Source: JANXZS01 sp963797255 (GTDB lineage Bacteria; Acidobacteriota; Terriglobia; Terriglobales; Acidobacteriaceae). From it: 64,000 nt of DNA. Both the position numbers and the translations under genes were made by a program. How positions within the stretch are numbered: the stretch's first letter is position 1; every line of letters begins with the position of its first letter. The stretch lies in NCBI GenBank assembly GCA_963797255.1, contig CAWCOV010000019.1, positions 124,001-188,000 of the forward strand, given 5' to 3'. The notes under the pieces are model-generated. The model worked only from the letters and a program-made list of their open reading frames with translations, did not search any database and was not told the DNA's origin. Shown here piece by piece: positions 8,828 through 18,505 of the stretch.

Positions 8828-10330
8828 ATGATGCAATCTGATGCCGGATTCAGGAATTCAGAGTACACCCTCGTTAAAAACCATCCTGCACGATATGTTT
8901 CGGCAATCGCCGCCGCTCTCCTCCTGCTCAACGTTTGCCCGGCAAACGCACAAGCTGCGCCGGACTTTGCGGCGACAGGCCAGCCAATCAGCGCCGCTCC
9001 CGCCGATCCTGCAATTCGCCAGGCCCTCGGCCAGGTATCCCCCAGGCAGATTCGACGCACAATCGAGACGCTGGTGAGCTTCGGGAATCGCAACACTCTC
9101 TCCAGCATGGAAACCTCACTACCGCAGGGTACAGGCGTCTCTGCCGCGGCTGACTGGCTGCAGAAAGAACTGCAGCAGTACTCGGCAGATTGCGGTGGGT
9201 GCCTGGAGGTAAAACTCGACACCTTCACGGAAACTCCTCAATCGCGGATTCCGAAACCCACCACGATCACCAACGTCTACGCAGTCTTGCGCGGAACAGA
9301 TCCCAAGCAGGCGAAGCAGATTTATCTGGTGACGGGTCACTACGATTCGCGGGTCGTGGATGTACTCAACACCAAATCCCCTGCACCGGGTGCGAACGAT
9401 GACGCGAGCGGCACGGCGGTGAGCCTGGAATGCGCGCGAGTGTTGAGCCGAAGCAAGTTTCGCTCAACGCTGGTATTTGCAATGGTCGCGGGAGAAGAAC
9501 AGGGCCTGAATGGCAGCCGCCATTTAGCGAAACTCGCGAAGTCGGAAGGCTGGCAGATTCTCGGCGTCTTCAACAACGACATTGTCGGCGGTGACACCAC
9601 TCCTGGGAACGCGAAGCAGCAGAAGTCGATGGTCCGCGTTTTCTCCGAGGGCATTCCGGCAACGACCACGCCCGAACAATTGCAGGCAATTCAGTCGCTG
9701 GGTGCTGAAAATGATTCGCCTTCCCGTGAACTTGCGAGAGCTACCGTGGACGCCGGCAAAATTTACTTCCGAGCGCCCGGCCACAGCGGGACTGGTCAGG
9801 GTCAGGCAGCGTCGTTTACTCCAGTTATGCAATATCGCCGAGACCGATTTCTCCGTGGTGGTGATCAAGTGCCGTTTAATCAGGAGGGCTTTGCCGCCGT
9901 GCGAATTACGGAGTGGATGGAAAACTATAACCACCAGCACCAGGATGTCCGAACCGAAAATGGCGTGGAATACGGCGATCTCACCAAGTTTATCGACTTC
10001 GACTACGTCGCCAATGTGGTGAAGCTGAACGCTGCGACGATGGCGACTTTGGCCAGTGCGCCTGCTCCGCCTGAGGACGTAAAGATCGAAACGAAGAAAC
10101 TCGACAACAACACCACGCTGACGTGGAAGGATGGCCCGGGAGCGGCTGCAAAGACTTACCAGATCGTTTGGAGAGAGACCTCCGCGCCAAATTGGCAGCG
10201 GTCTGTCGATACGCACGGAGAACGCAAGGCGACGCTGCCGGTGTCAAAGGACAACGTCATCTTCGGCGTTCGCGCAGTGGACGACGCCGGCCACCGCAGC
10301 CTGGTAGTCACGCCGACACCGGAACGATAG
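8828..10330 (+). CDS. Secreted M28-family zinc aminopeptidase with C-terminal Fn3-like domain
   Basis: A 500-aa exported metallopeptidase. Signal peptide ARYVSAIAAALLLLNVCPANAQA. The co-catalytic zinc ligands of M28 are visible: His in VTGHYDSR, Asp in ANDDASGTA, Glu pair in VAGEEQGLNGS, Asp in FNNDIVGGD, and the last His in ENYNHQHQD. A roughly 85-aa beta-rich segment at the end (TTLTWKDGPGAAAKTYQIVW) looks like a fibronectin-III domain. GGGAGA at 8815-8820 supports ATG 8828 (or 8831). Probably a periplasmic aminopeptidase. Confidence 0.88.
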   Translation: MMQSDAGFRNSEYTLVKNHPARYVSAIAAALLLLNVCPANAQAAPDFAATGQPISAAPADPAIRQALGQVSPRQIRRTIETLVSFGNRNTLSSMETSLPQGTGVSAAADWLQKELQQYSADCGGCLEVKLDTFTETPQSRIPKPTTITNVYAVLRGTDPKQAKQIYLVTGHYDSRVVDVLNTKSPAPGANDDASGTAVSLECARVLSRSKFRSTLVFAMVAGEEQGLNGSRHLAKLAKSEGWQILGVFNNDIVGGDTTPGNAKQQKSMVRVFSEGIPATTTPEQLQAIQSLGAENDSPSRELARATVDAGKIYFRAPGHSGTGQGQAASFTPVMQYRRDRFLRGGDQVPFNQEGFAAVRITEWMENYNHQHQDVRTENGVEYGDLTKFIDFDYVANVVKLNAATMATLASAPAPPEDVKIETKKLDNNTTLTWKDGPGAAAKTYQIVWRETSAPNWQRSVDTHGERKATLPVSKDNVIFGVRAVDDAGHRSLVVTPTPER

Positions 10331-10449
10331 CGCAACGCACTGTCTCTCGAAGTGTGGCGGTCCTAAAACTCTATTTCATGAACAACGTATCCTCCAGAAT
10401 CTGCGGGTTTCTGGAAATGTTCTAAACTGCAAGGGAGAGAGCGTCTTCT

Positions 10450-11274
10450 ATGCCACGCAGCGCCGGTATCATGGCTTTTCCCGAGTTTCGCGGCTTCACC
10501 CGTAAGCTGATTCTTTGGAATCTCGGCATCTTCTTTTCCCTGCTGGTGCTCGGCTTATTCGCCCGAGGCGCAGTTGCGGCGATTGTCAGCTATACCGCCC
10601 TCGTTCCGGCCCTGGTAGCCCACGGATACATCTGGCAGCTGGTCACCTACAGCTTTCTCCATACCGGGGTTTTAAATACCGCCCTCGAACTACTCTCGCT
10701 GTGGTTCCTTGGCAGCTTTCTTGAAGATATTCATGGTGCCCGCTGGATGGCCGAGCTGTACTTTGTGTCGGTGATTGGAGCAGGCGTAGCCGCCGTGGCT
10801 CTTTCCTTCGCACTGGCGCCCAGCATTGGAATGGTCGGAATTGGGCTTACCGGATGCTTTGGCGGCATCTTCGGGCTGCTGATTGCCTTCGGCGTCCTGC
10901 ATGGGGACATGCAGTTCATGCTCTTCCCCCTGCCTATCCAGATCCGCGCCAAATACCTCGTTACCGTGTATTTGCTTATCGCGTTCGCCAGCTTTTTTCT
11001 GAGCGACAAGATCTATGCGCTGGCTCAACTTGGCGGAGCGCTCTGTGGATTCATCTACATCAAGGCCGCTCCGCGCAAAGGTTTCTTCTCCGGCGCGAGC
11101 GAACAGTATTTCGGCGTTCGGAACAGCTACTACAAGTGGAAACGCCGCCGCGCCGCTCGCAAGTTTGAGGTCTATATGCGCAAGCAGAACCGCGAGGTGC
11201 ACTTTGATCGCGAAGGCCGGTACATCGATCCCGACAAAGATAAAAATCCGAACGACAAGCGCTGGATGAATTAG
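10450..11274 (+). CDS. Rhomboid-fold membrane protein lacking protease residues
   Basis: A 274-aa protein with about six membrane helices and a basic cytoplasmic tail (YKWKRRRAARKFEVYMRKQNR). The rhomboid core is recognisable in YSFLHTGVLNTALELLSLW, LTGCFGGIFGLLIAFGVL and LAQLGGALCGFIYIK. However, the serine of the GxSG motif is Phe (GCFGG), the helix-6 histidine is Gln (AQLGG), and the oxyanion His/Asn positions after LHTG are Asn and Glu. It should therefore be a catalytically inactive rhomboid. It follows the M28 peptidase on the same strand after about 120 bp. Confidence 0.8.
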   Translation: MPRSAGIMAFPEFRGFTRKLILWNLGIFFSLLVLGLFARGAVAAIVSYTALVPALVAHGYIWQLVTYSFLHTGVLNTALELLSLWFLGSFLEDIHGARWMAELYFVSVIGAGVAAVALSFALAPSIGMVGIGLTGCFGGIFGLLIAFGVLHGDMQFMLFPLPIQIRAKYLVTVYLLIAFASFFLSDKIYALAQLGGALCGFIYIKAAPRKGFFSGASEQYFGVRNSYYKWKRRRAARKFEVYMRKQNREVHFDREGRYIDPDKDKNPNDKRWMN

Positions 11275-11413
11275 AAATTCCGGCTACGTACCTGACGAGC
11301 ATCCTCGCTCTTCCGGCCGAGAACGCCAGCCGATATGATCAGGCGTCAGTTGGGAGGACCCTGCTTGAACAGGCTAAGAAATGTCGCTCTATCCGCGTTT
11401 GCTGTGATTTTAT

Positions 11414-12259
11414 GTGCAGAATCTCAGCGTGCCCGCATGCCGCGCGCAGGAAAAACTTCCCACTGCCCGCGAAGTGATCGCCGCAATCCAGGAGCATGTC
11501 GGCGTGCCGTGGAACGCTGACACCGTGGATACGATCAAGGCTGGAAATCCCGACACTCCGGTTACTGGAATTGCCGTCACCATGATGGCGACGATGGACG
11601 TCCTGCAGCACGCCGCGGCTAAGGGACTCAACCTTGTGATTACGCACGAACCCACGTTTTACAACCACCTGGACAAGCCGGAAGGTATGGACGAGAGCGA
11701 TCCCGTCTGGGCGGAAAAACGCGCCTTTATCGAAAAGCACCACATGGTCGTCTTTCGCTTCCACGACCATTGGCACCGGCGTAAGCCCGACGGCATTGAA
11801 ACTGGAATGATTCATGCACTGGGTTGGGAGAAATTTCAGAGCACAGAAAATCCTTATCTATTCACTCTGCCGGAAACGACATTGGAGAAGCTCGCCGCGG
11901 ATGTTGCGCAGAAGCTGAATTCCCCAGTTCTGCGCGTGGTGGGTAAGCCGGAGATGGTCGTCACTCACATCGCACTCAGTCCCGGAGCCGCAGGATTTGT
12001 GCGCGAGACTCATGCTCTCGAAATGGAAAATGTGCAGGTGCTGTTGGTGGGAGAGACTCGCGAATGGGAGACGGTCGAGTATGCCGCCGACGCTGTAACC
12101 GAGGGCCGTAAGAAGGCGCTCATTGTCATCGGCCACATCCCTTCAGAACAGGCCGGGATGGACGAATGCGCCACATGGCTGAAGACTTTCGTCCACGGTG
12201 TCCCAATCGCGTTTGTGCCTGCGCAACAGCCTTTCTGGATTCCCAGGAAAGCGCAGTAG
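11414..12259 (+). CDS. Nif3-like dinuclear metal-centre protein, probably exported; 5' end out of frame
   Basis: A Nif3/YqfO-type fold (about 270 aa) with metal-ligand-like residues in LVITHEPTFYNH, FRFHDHWHRR and, at the end, GHIPSEQAGMDE. The in-frame GTG at 11414 has no ribosome-binding site. A better start is TTG 11365 with GGGAGG eight bases upstream; it encodes a signal-peptide-like LNRLRNVALSAFAVILC in the preceding frame. Skipping one base around 11405-11430 would join this leader to CRAQEKLPTAREVIAAIQ. I therefore suspect an exported protein whose 5' end is disturbed by a +1 break. Biochemical role of the family is unsettled. Confidence 0.75.
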   Translation: MQNLSVPACRAQEKLPTAREVIAAIQEHVGVPWNADTVDTIKAGNPDTPVTGIAVTMMATMDVLQHAAAKGLNLVITHEPTFYNHLDKPEGMDESDPVWAEKRAFIEKHHMVVFRFHDHWHRRKPDGIETGMIHALGWEKFQSTENPYLFTLPETTLEKLAADVAQKLNSPVLRVVGKPEMVVTHIALSPGAAGFVRETHALEMENVQVLLVGETREWETVEYAADAVTEGRKKALIVIGHIPSEQAGMDECATWLKTFVHGVPIAFVPAQQPFWIPRKAQ

Positions 12260-12283
12260 CCGTAGTTCCACCCTAGCCGCGAT

Positions 12284-12964
12284 TCAATCGCTGACGACAA
12301 CGCCGATGGCGAGCCCGTCGTATCCCTGGCTGCCAACGGTTTGAACGATCGTCGCGCTCACGCGAGGCTCCGAGCCGAGCATCTCGATGAAGCGCTGTAT
12401 ACCCTGCACATTTGTGTCGTCGCAGGTAGCGTCTGCAATGCGGCCCTGCTGCACGGCATTGTCAGCAATGATTACGCTGCCACGACATGTGAGCTTCAAG
12501 GCCCAGCCCAGATAATCGGCATAGCCGCTCTTATTGGCGTCGATGAAGACGAGGTCAAACGGCGCTGCGCCCTCGGATGCCAGCAGCGGCAGGGTATCCA
12601 GCGCTGAGCCTTCGCGAACCTCGACTTTGTCCGCCAATCCAGCTTTTGCGATATTGTCGCGGGCAACAGCCACATGCTTAGGCTCGAATTCCAGGGTGAT
12701 CAATTTGCCATCCGCAGGCAGCGCACGAGCCAGCCAGATCGTGCTGTAGCCTGCCAGAGTGCCGATCTCGAGGATCCTTTTCGCCCCGTGCATTTGCGCC
12801 AGAAGCTTCAGGAGTTTGCCGTGCGTCGGCGATACCTGGATGGGAGGCATTCCAGCCGCTTCAGTGGCCGCCAGAACCGTATCGAGCGACTCGTCCTTCC
12901 CCAGCAATTGCTCCTCGATGTACCGCTGCGCCCTGGTCCAAACCTCTTCGTCCATCTCCACCAT
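12284..12964 (-). CDS. SAM-dependent O-methyltransferase (class I, CCoAOMT-like)
   Basis: A 226-aa methyltransferase of the caffeoyl-CoA/catechol O-methyltransferase family (Methyltransf_3). SAM-binding motif I is RILEIGTLAGYSTIWLARAL, the acidic residue after strand 2 is LEFEP, and the metal-site region is FDLVFIDANKSGYADYL and ADNAVQQG. Bacterial members methylate catechol-like small molecules; the substrate here cannot be inferred. Convergent with the Nif3-like gene, 24 bp apart. Confidence 0.9.
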   Translation of the reverse strand: MVEMDEEVWTRAQRYIEEQLLGKDESLDTVLAATEAAGMPPIQVSPTHGKLLKLLAQMHGAKRILEIGTLAGYSTIWLARALPADGKLITLEFEPKHVAVARDNIAKAGLADKVEVREGSALDTLPLLASEGAAPFDLVFIDANKSGYADYLGWALKLTCRGSVIIADNAVQQGRIADATCDDTNVQGIQRFIEMLGSEPRVSATIVQTVGSQGYDGLAIGVVVSD

Positions 12965-13141
12965 CCTTTATGCCTTGACAGATTACTATCGATCCAGAAT
13001 CTTATCCCGTCCCCGGCCGGTCCCGCGCCTGACAACCTGTCTCCAAACCATGTATCTTCAAAGGAGCGAAGCTCTTTTCTTTTTGAAGCCAGGCCGGCGG
13101 ACAAAGCGCCCCCCGCCTGGGATGAGGTAATCAAAGCCAGC

Positions 13142-13843
13142 GTGTTTTCTTTCTATCGTTCCTCGCAAAAGCCCAAGTTTCTGGAAGCAGCCGTTTTTTC
13201 ATGCGCCGTTCTTTGCGCCGCTCTTCTTTGCCCCACCAGCCAGTTACGTGCCCAGGACGCGCCGCCACCTGCCGCTGCCCCGCCGGCCCCTGTGACCAAT
13301 GCTGCCGATTATGGAAATCGGTGGGACATCTTCGGTGGTTTTTCCTATTCCTACTTCACAACGACATACGGGCACGGCTTCAAGACGAGTCTCTATGGTG
13401 CCAGTGTCGAAGGAACTGCCTGGCTGTCTCCACTCATTGGCGGCACGGCGGCCCTGCGGTGGGATTCGGGAAACATCGGCATCGATCCCAACCCCTTTGA
13501 AATCACCAACCCTCGTATCTCGCAGACGCTATTTCTCTTTGGACCCGAGATTCGTCCTTTCCGCGAGAACAAATGGGCGATCGGCGGCCATGTGCTCATC
13601 GGCGGGACCTATGGCATTTTCAGCCACGATCTAAAGGGCGTGCCTCCGAACCAGGTTGGCCTCTACAACGATCAGCTGGCCTTTGCCGTGGCAACCGGCG
13701 GAACGTTTGACTACGCCATCACACCAAAGCTGTCCATCCGCCTGATTCCTGATTTCCAGCCCACGTTTTATGGACATAGCGTTCAGAAAGATTTTGCCGG
13801 CCAGTTTGGAGTCGCCTACAAATTCGGATCGATTAAGAAGTAA
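13142..13843 (+). CDS. Outer-membrane beta-barrel protein (OmpA/porin-like fold)
   Basis: About 233 aa from GTG 13142: a signal peptide (EAAVFSCAVLCAALLCP, cleavage near LRAQDA), a short Pro/Ala linker, then alternating beta strands (WDIFGGFSYSYFTTTYG, GGTAALRWDSG, ISQTLFLFGPEIRPF) ending in a terminal strand FAGQFGVAYKFG. This is the profile of a small acidobacterial OMP_b-brl-type barrel. The exact start is uncertain because no good Shine-Dalgarno is visible, and the frame stays open far upstream. Confidence 0.65.
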   Translation: MFSFYRSSQKPKFLEAAVFSCAVLCAALLCPTSQLRAQDAPPPAAAPPAPVTNAADYGNRWDIFGGFSYSYFTTTYGHGFKTSLYGASVEGTAWLSPLIGGTAALRWDSGNIGIDPNPFEITNPRISQTLFLFGPEIRPFRENKWAIGGHVLIGGTYGIFSHDLKGVPPNQVGLYNDQLAFAVATGGTFDYAITPKLSIRLIPDFQPTFYGHSVQKDFAGQFGVAYKFGSIKK

Positions 13844-13863
13844 GGCGTAGTCGCCACGACGCA

Positions 13864-13896
13864 AAAAGCCCGGCATCGCTGCCGGGCTTTTGTTTT
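13864..13896. terminator. Bidirectional intrinsic terminator
   Basis: AAAAGCCCGGCA-TCGC-TGCCGGGCTTTT hairpin between the convergent beta-barrel gene and aspS. A- and T-tracts on both sides suit both strands. Confidence 0.88.
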
Positions 13897-13913
13897 TCAA
13901 GCCGCCGGCCGAG

Positions 13914-15832
13914 TTAGCTCTTCAACACGGGCCGGATATGCAGTTCTTTCAACTGCATGTCGCGGACAGGCGCCGGCGCATTCACCATCAGGTCTATGGC
14001 CTTGGCCGTCTTGGGGAAGGCGATCACCTCGCGCAGGCTCTGCTCTCCAGCGAGGATCATCACAATGCGGTCCAGACCTAGCGCAATGCCTCCGTGCGGC
14101 GGCGCACCGTATTCCATGGCTTCCAGGAAGTACCCGAAGCGTTTGCGCGCTTCCTCGTCCGTCATGCCAAGGGCGGAAAATATCTGCGACTGCACGTCCT
14201 GGCGGTGTATGCGGATCGAACCGGACCCGAGTTCCGTCCCGTTCAGCACGATGTCGTAGGCCAACGCCCGCACCGCTCCCGGATCGGCGCTCAAACGTCC
14301 AGCCTTCAAATCATCTTCGTGCGGAGAGGTGAAGGGATGATGTGCTGCGCCCCACGTCTTCGTCTCTTCATCCCACTCGAAGAATGGGAAATCCGTGACC
14401 CAGAGAAATTTGTAATCTTCGGCCGTTCCCTTCTTCTCGAAAGCTTTATGCCGATCGGCAAATTTCTGCGCCAACGCCAGCCGAACCTGTCCCGCCATCT
14501 CGTAGAGAGTGCGCTCGCGGCCAGTGACAACACTTGCGCGGTCGGGAACGTTGCCTTGCTCTCCGCCACCGTGCCGATAGCCCGATCCTTCTTCGCCGGT
14601 TGGAGGCCGATTTCCCTCTTCACCTTCGGCGAATCGGACCTTGCCGTCTGCAACGACAAGGACGATCAGATCCTGTTCGCCTGCGCCGATCTTCTCGCGA
14701 ATGACCTTGATCGTCTCCGGGAAAGACTTCTCCAGACGCTTGAAGTCATCCATGACCTTGACGCCATTGGCCGCCAGTTTTGGCGGGTACACGAGACGGA
14801 GGTCGTCGCGTTCCTTGCGGGAAAGATCGCCGACCGCTGGAATTCGCACAGCGACGATTGGCAGACCGCCGACAATCGCCAGCGTCTCCAACTGCTCAGG
14901 AGTAAAGGTCGCGCTTACCTCCGTCAGCGCTGGCAGGCGCATATCCGGTTTATCGATGCCATACTGCCGCAACGCTTCGTCGAAGGTCATGCGCGGAAAG
15001 GGCGGATTCAACGGCTCGCCCGCAACATCGAATGCAGCTTTCAAAAATCCTTCGACTACAGCGAAGACCGTTTCCTGCTGCGGAAACGACATCTCCAGAT
15101 CGATCTGCGTGAATTCCGGCTGGCGGTCCGCGCGGAGATCTTCGTCGCGGAAGCAGCGAGCCACCTGGAAATACCGATCGAATCCAGCGATCATCAGGAT
15201 CTGCTTGAAAAGCTGTGGCGACTGCGGCAGCGCGTAAAAGCTGCCGGGATGCACGCGGCTGGGCACGAGATAATCGCGCGCACCTTCGGGCGTTGAGCCC
15301 ATAAGGATCGGCGTCTCGACCTCGAGAAATCCCTGGCTCGACAGATACTGTCGGATAGCCAAGGCAACCTTGTGCCGCAACTCAAAATTCTTCAAGCATC
15401 GCAGGACGGCGCAAGATCGAGATAGCGATACTTCAGGCGCAGTTCCTCGTTGCCGATGGCGTCCTCGGCGGGAGAAAACGGCGGCAGCTTAGAGTCGTTC
15501 AACACCAGAAGCTGATCGACAACAATCTCGATCTCACCCGTCTCCATCTTCGGATTCACGACGTCGGCGCCACGCAGGCGGACCTTGCCAACGATGGCGA
15601 CGACGTACTCGGGCCGGATCTGTTCAGCCTTGGCGTGGCCTTCGGGGCTCAGGTCTTTGTCGAGCACAATCTGCGTAATGCCGCTGCGGTCGCGAAGGTC
15701 GAGAAAGATGAGGTTGCCGTGATCGCGGCGGCGGTTTACCCATCCCATCAGGACGACCGAACTGCCTGCGTCCTGCGCGCGCAAGACGCCGCAGGTGTGT
15801 GTGCGTTGTAGTGTTCCTAGAAAATCGAGCAA
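13914..15832 (-). pseudogene. aspS: Aspartyl-tRNA synthetase, two +1 frame breaks
   Basis: Class IIb synthetase. The upstream part (15832 to about 15415) has the OB-fold anticodon domain (GWVNRRRDHGNLIFLDLRD) and runs to RLKYRYLDL. The downstream part has motif 2 (FRDEDLRADRQPEFTQIDLE) and motif 3 (GIALGLDRIVMI). Between them, skipping one base near 15411-15415 and another near 15393-15397 restores the expected LDLRRPAMLKNFELRHK exactly. Full length would be about 638 aa, longer than usual because of a Gly/Glu-rich insert of about 37 aa in the GAD region (14510-14622). hisS lies 29 bp upstream on the same strand. An essential gene with an otherwise intact sequence, so sequence error is the likeliest cause. 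Confidence 0.9.
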
Positions 15833-15861
15833 GGATATTCCTACTTTTCTTCTGAGGTCTT

Positions 15862-17151
15862 TTACGTCGATTTCAAAGCGGCAACGAGTTGCGCTCGTGG
15901 AACTTTCGTCTGCTCGCCGGTTGAAAAATTCTTCACTGTCAGGATACCGGATTGAAGCTCGTCCTCGCCAAAGAGGATGATCTTGCGCGCCACCTTGTTC
16001 CCGCTCTCAAACGATTTCTTCAGGCGGAACGATCCGTCACCCAGATCGATGCGCAAACCCTCGCGGCGCAATTCCCGCGCGAGCGCCAACGCAGGTGCAT
16101 CGAGCGTCGTTCCCATTGGGGCTAGATACGCATCGGCGAGCACCACTGCCTGCGCGCCCGCACGCTGTGCCTCGAGCGTGAGCACCAGGCGGTCCGCGCC
16201 GATGGCAAATCCAATCCCCGGGGCCTTGGGTCCGCCCAGCATCTCAGACAAGCCGTCGTAACGGCCACCGCCCAGCAGCGCGTTCTGCGCACCCAGACCG
16301 CCATGCGTGAATTCAAAGGTCGTGCGCGTGTAGTAATCGAGGCCGCGAACCAGGCGATGATTCCGATGATAAGGAACACCGCATGCATCAAGCGCCGCGC
16401 ATACTGCAGAAAAGTGCGCCGTCGATGCTTCGTCGAGCGAATCTGCGATGCGCGGGAGAGTGTCGATGATCGCCTGATCCTCCGGCACCTTGCAATCGAG
16501 CACGCGCAACGGATTCGTCTCCGCGCGTCGTTGGCAGTCAACACACATTTGTCCGACAACGGGCTTCAAAGCTTCACGCAGCTTCTCAACATAGAGAGGC
16601 CGGTCCGACGAAGATCCAACGGAGTTGATACTGAGCGTCCATCCGCTAATGCCGAGTGCATCCAGCAAACTGGCCAGCATCTCCAGCACTTCCGCGTCGC
16701 GCAATGGAGATTCAGAGCCCGCGCTCTGCGGGCCGATGACTTCAGCGCCGATTTGATAGAACTGGCGATAGCGCCCCTTCTGCGGTCGCTCTCGGCGGAA
16801 CTGCGGTCCAATGTAATACAGCTTCTGCAACTGACCGCTCTCGCCTAATTTGTGCTCGATGTAGGCACGAACTACACCCGCAGTGTTCTCCGGCCGCAAA
16901 GTCAGCGACTGCGCTTTTTCTGATTGAGCGCGGGCGCGATCTTCCCACGTGTACATTTCCTTCGAGACGATGTCCGTCTCTTCGCCAACGCCGCGGGCGA
17001 ACAGTTGCGTGTCCTCGAATATCGGCGTGCGAATCTCGCCAAAGTTATAGCGGGCAAAAACGCTGCGGGCCGTGGACTCAATGTAGTTCCACAATTCAGT
17101 TTCCGGCGGCAGCAGGTCGCGGGTGCCGCGGACAGCTTTCAAGATGCTCAT
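15862..17151 (-). CDS. hisS: Histidyl-tRNA synthetase
   Basis: A 429-aa class IIa synthetase. Motif 1 region RGTRDLLPPETELWNYIE, motif 2 YIGPQFRRERPQKGRYRQFYQ, histidine loop LVRGLDYYTRTTFEF, and motif 3 GIGFAIGADRLVL, followed by the anticodon-binding domain ending VARKIILFGEDELQSG. Length is normal. It forms a two-synthetase operon with aspS, a widespread pairing. Confidence 0.97.
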   Translation of the reverse strand: MSILKAVRGTRDLLPPETELWNYIESTARSVFARYNFGEIRTPIFEDTQLFARGVGEETDIVSKEMYTWEDRARAQSEKAQSLTLRPENTAGVVRAYIEHKLGESGQLQKLYYIGPQFRRERPQKGRYRQFYQIGAEVIGPQSAGSESPLRDAEVLEMLASLLDALGISGWTLSINSVGSSSDRPLYVEKLREALKPVVGQMCVDCQRRAETNPLRVLDCKVPEDQAIIDTLPRIADSLDEASTAHFSAVCAALDACGVPYHRNHRLVRGLDYYTRTTFEFTHGGLGAQNALLGGGRYDGLSEMLGGPKAPGIGFAIGADRLVLTLEAQRAGAQAVVLADAYLAPMGTTLDAPALALARELRREGLRIDLGDGSFRLKKSFESGNKVARKIILFGEDELQSGILTVKNFSTGEQTKVPRAQLVAALKST

Positions 17152-17244
17152 GGATGCGAGGTTCCGTCTCTAGCTAGTTTACCGGAGGAGAGGTGCGGAG
17201 GATTGGACACGGGCACGTTGCTTCATCGACGCAGCAACAAGTTG

Positions 17245-17766
17245 TTACCAACTTTTTCGCTCCTCGAGATAAATCTGAACGTAATCCAAATAATTTTTTG
17301 CGTATTGAAGAATCAGCTCGCGATCCTTGTCGTCGAGTTCGCGGCGCACTTTGCCCGGTATGCCCGCCACCAGCGAACGCGGCGGAATGACAGTGTTTTC
17401 CGGAATAACCGCGCCCGCTGCAATGATGGAACCTTCGCCGATCCGCGCATTGTTGAGGATGGTGGCGTTCATTCCGATCAAGCATGCATCCTCGACCACG
17501 CAGCCATGCACCGTCGCGTTGTGTCCAATAGTTACCCAGTCGCCAACAATTACCGGGTAAACATAGCGCATTCCGTGGAGGACGGCGCAGTCCTGGATGT
17601 TTGAATTTTTGCCAATTCGGATGTAATTTACGTCGCCTCGCACCACGGCATTCATCCAGATACTGGAGTGTTCTCCGAGCGCCACGTCGCCCAGAACCTG
17701 TGCGGATACATCGACATAGCAGTTTTCGGGAATGATGGGGGTGTGCCCCTGGTAGGTGCGAATCAT
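17245..17766 (-). CDS. Gamma-carbonic-anhydrase-like hexapeptide-repeat protein
   Basis: A 173-aa left-handed beta-helix protein of the PaaY/YrdA/CaiE group. Hexapeptide repeats run from IIPENCYVDVSAQVLGDVAL to GAVIPENTVIPPRSLVAGIPG. The metal-site histidines appear in DCAVLHGMRYVYPV, TIGHNATVHGCVV. It is either a gamma-type carbonic anhydrase or one of the related proteins without proven activity. Upstream of hisS on the same strand, about 95 bp away. Confidence 0.85.
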   Translation of the reverse strand: MIRTYQGHTPIIPENCYVDVSAQVLGDVALGEHSSIWMNAVVRGDVNYIRIGKNSNIQDCAVLHGMRYVYPVIVGDWVTIGHNATVHGCVVEDACLIGMNATILNNARIGEGSIIAAGAVIPENTVIPPRSLVAGIPGKVRRELDDKDRELILQYAKNYLDYVQIYLEERKSW

Positions 17767-17919
17767 GCTTGAAATACCCTCAAAAACGTCTCAACAAGTG
17801 TAACGAAAGAGCGTCGAAATGCACCACTTTGACATGCTGAAGGCGGTTCCAGAGGCAGGCTTGAAAAGCAAACTTTTCAAAAATTGAGACAAAAGTACTA
17901 ATCTTTTATCCAAATCCGC

Positions 17920-17950
17920 TTGACGGTTTGCCTCCAACGTCACGTATTCT
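17920..17950 (+). promoter_or_regulatory. Probable promoter of rpsU
   Basis: TTGACG (17920-17925) followed by TATTCT (17945-17950), spacer 19 bp; an alternative -10 (TTATAA) lies a few bases on. Placed 40 bp before the rpsU start. Confidence 0.4.
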
Positions 17951-17988
17951 TATAAGAGCCTTTTAGGCAGGTTTGGAGGTGTGTTTCT

Positions 17989-18186
17989 TTGGCAGAGGTT
18001 CGAGTGCAAGAAGGCGAACCGCTAGAAAATGCGTTGCGTCGCTTTAAGCGTAAGGTGCAGCAGGAGGATATTATCAAGGAAGTAAAACGTCACTCCTTCT
18101 ACCTGAAGCCAGGCGAGAAAAAGCGCGTGAAAGAGGCGTTAGCACGCAAGCGGAATCGTAAAAAGGCTCGCAAAGAAGCAGACTAG
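17989..18186 (+). CDS. rpsU: 30S ribosomal protein S21
   Basis: A 65-aa basic protein of the 30S head/platform. It starts at TTG 17989 with an excellent GGAGGTG upstream and reads MAEVRVQEGEPLENALRRFK, then the basic C-terminal tail RKRNRKKARKEAD. The position next to the anti-Shine-Dalgarno helix is known from the family. Confidence 0.96.
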   Translation: MAEVRVQEGEPLENALRRFKRKVQQEDIIKEVKRHSFYLKPGEKKRVKEALARKRNRKKARKEAD

Positions 18187-18505
18187 CGAATTCTCCAGAC
18201 CGGGGCCCAGACTCAGAACAGTACGAAAGTTAACTGCGATGGGCCACCGGGGTACTGCCGAGATATTAAGTTCTTGTATTTTTCTTAACCCCATTCTGGG
18301 CACCGCCAATTCCCAATGCGCGTGCCATCCTGAGTTTCTTCGCGGTTAGCAAACCGCTTCACGCCGCAACCCTTCGAGGCGGCAAGGGCCCTTCAACACT
18401 CAGCAATGCAAGGAAACGACACCAGGCTGTTCTCTCCCAACCGAGAGCGCGGCGTGGCGCTGCAGCCTCAACTGTGGTTCGAGGCGCGGCCCGGGGGACG
18501 CGAAG
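18187..18505. other. Intergenic region, no gene seen
   Basis: 319 bp between rpsU and the zinc-ribbon gene. No frame with coding character, no tRNA cloverleaf and no clear promoter. The T-rich stretch TTCTTGTATTTTTCTTAA (about 18271-18288) may belong to rpsU termination or to a downstream promoter, but neither is convincing. Confidence 0.4.

Noticed and set aside
12674..13141. Upstream extension of the beta-barrel frame
   Set aside because: Antisense to the methyltransferase and precedes the signal peptide; not part of the protein.
14094..15296. 400-aa open frame on the plus strand
   Set aside because: Antisense of aspS, no motif, no ribosome-binding site.
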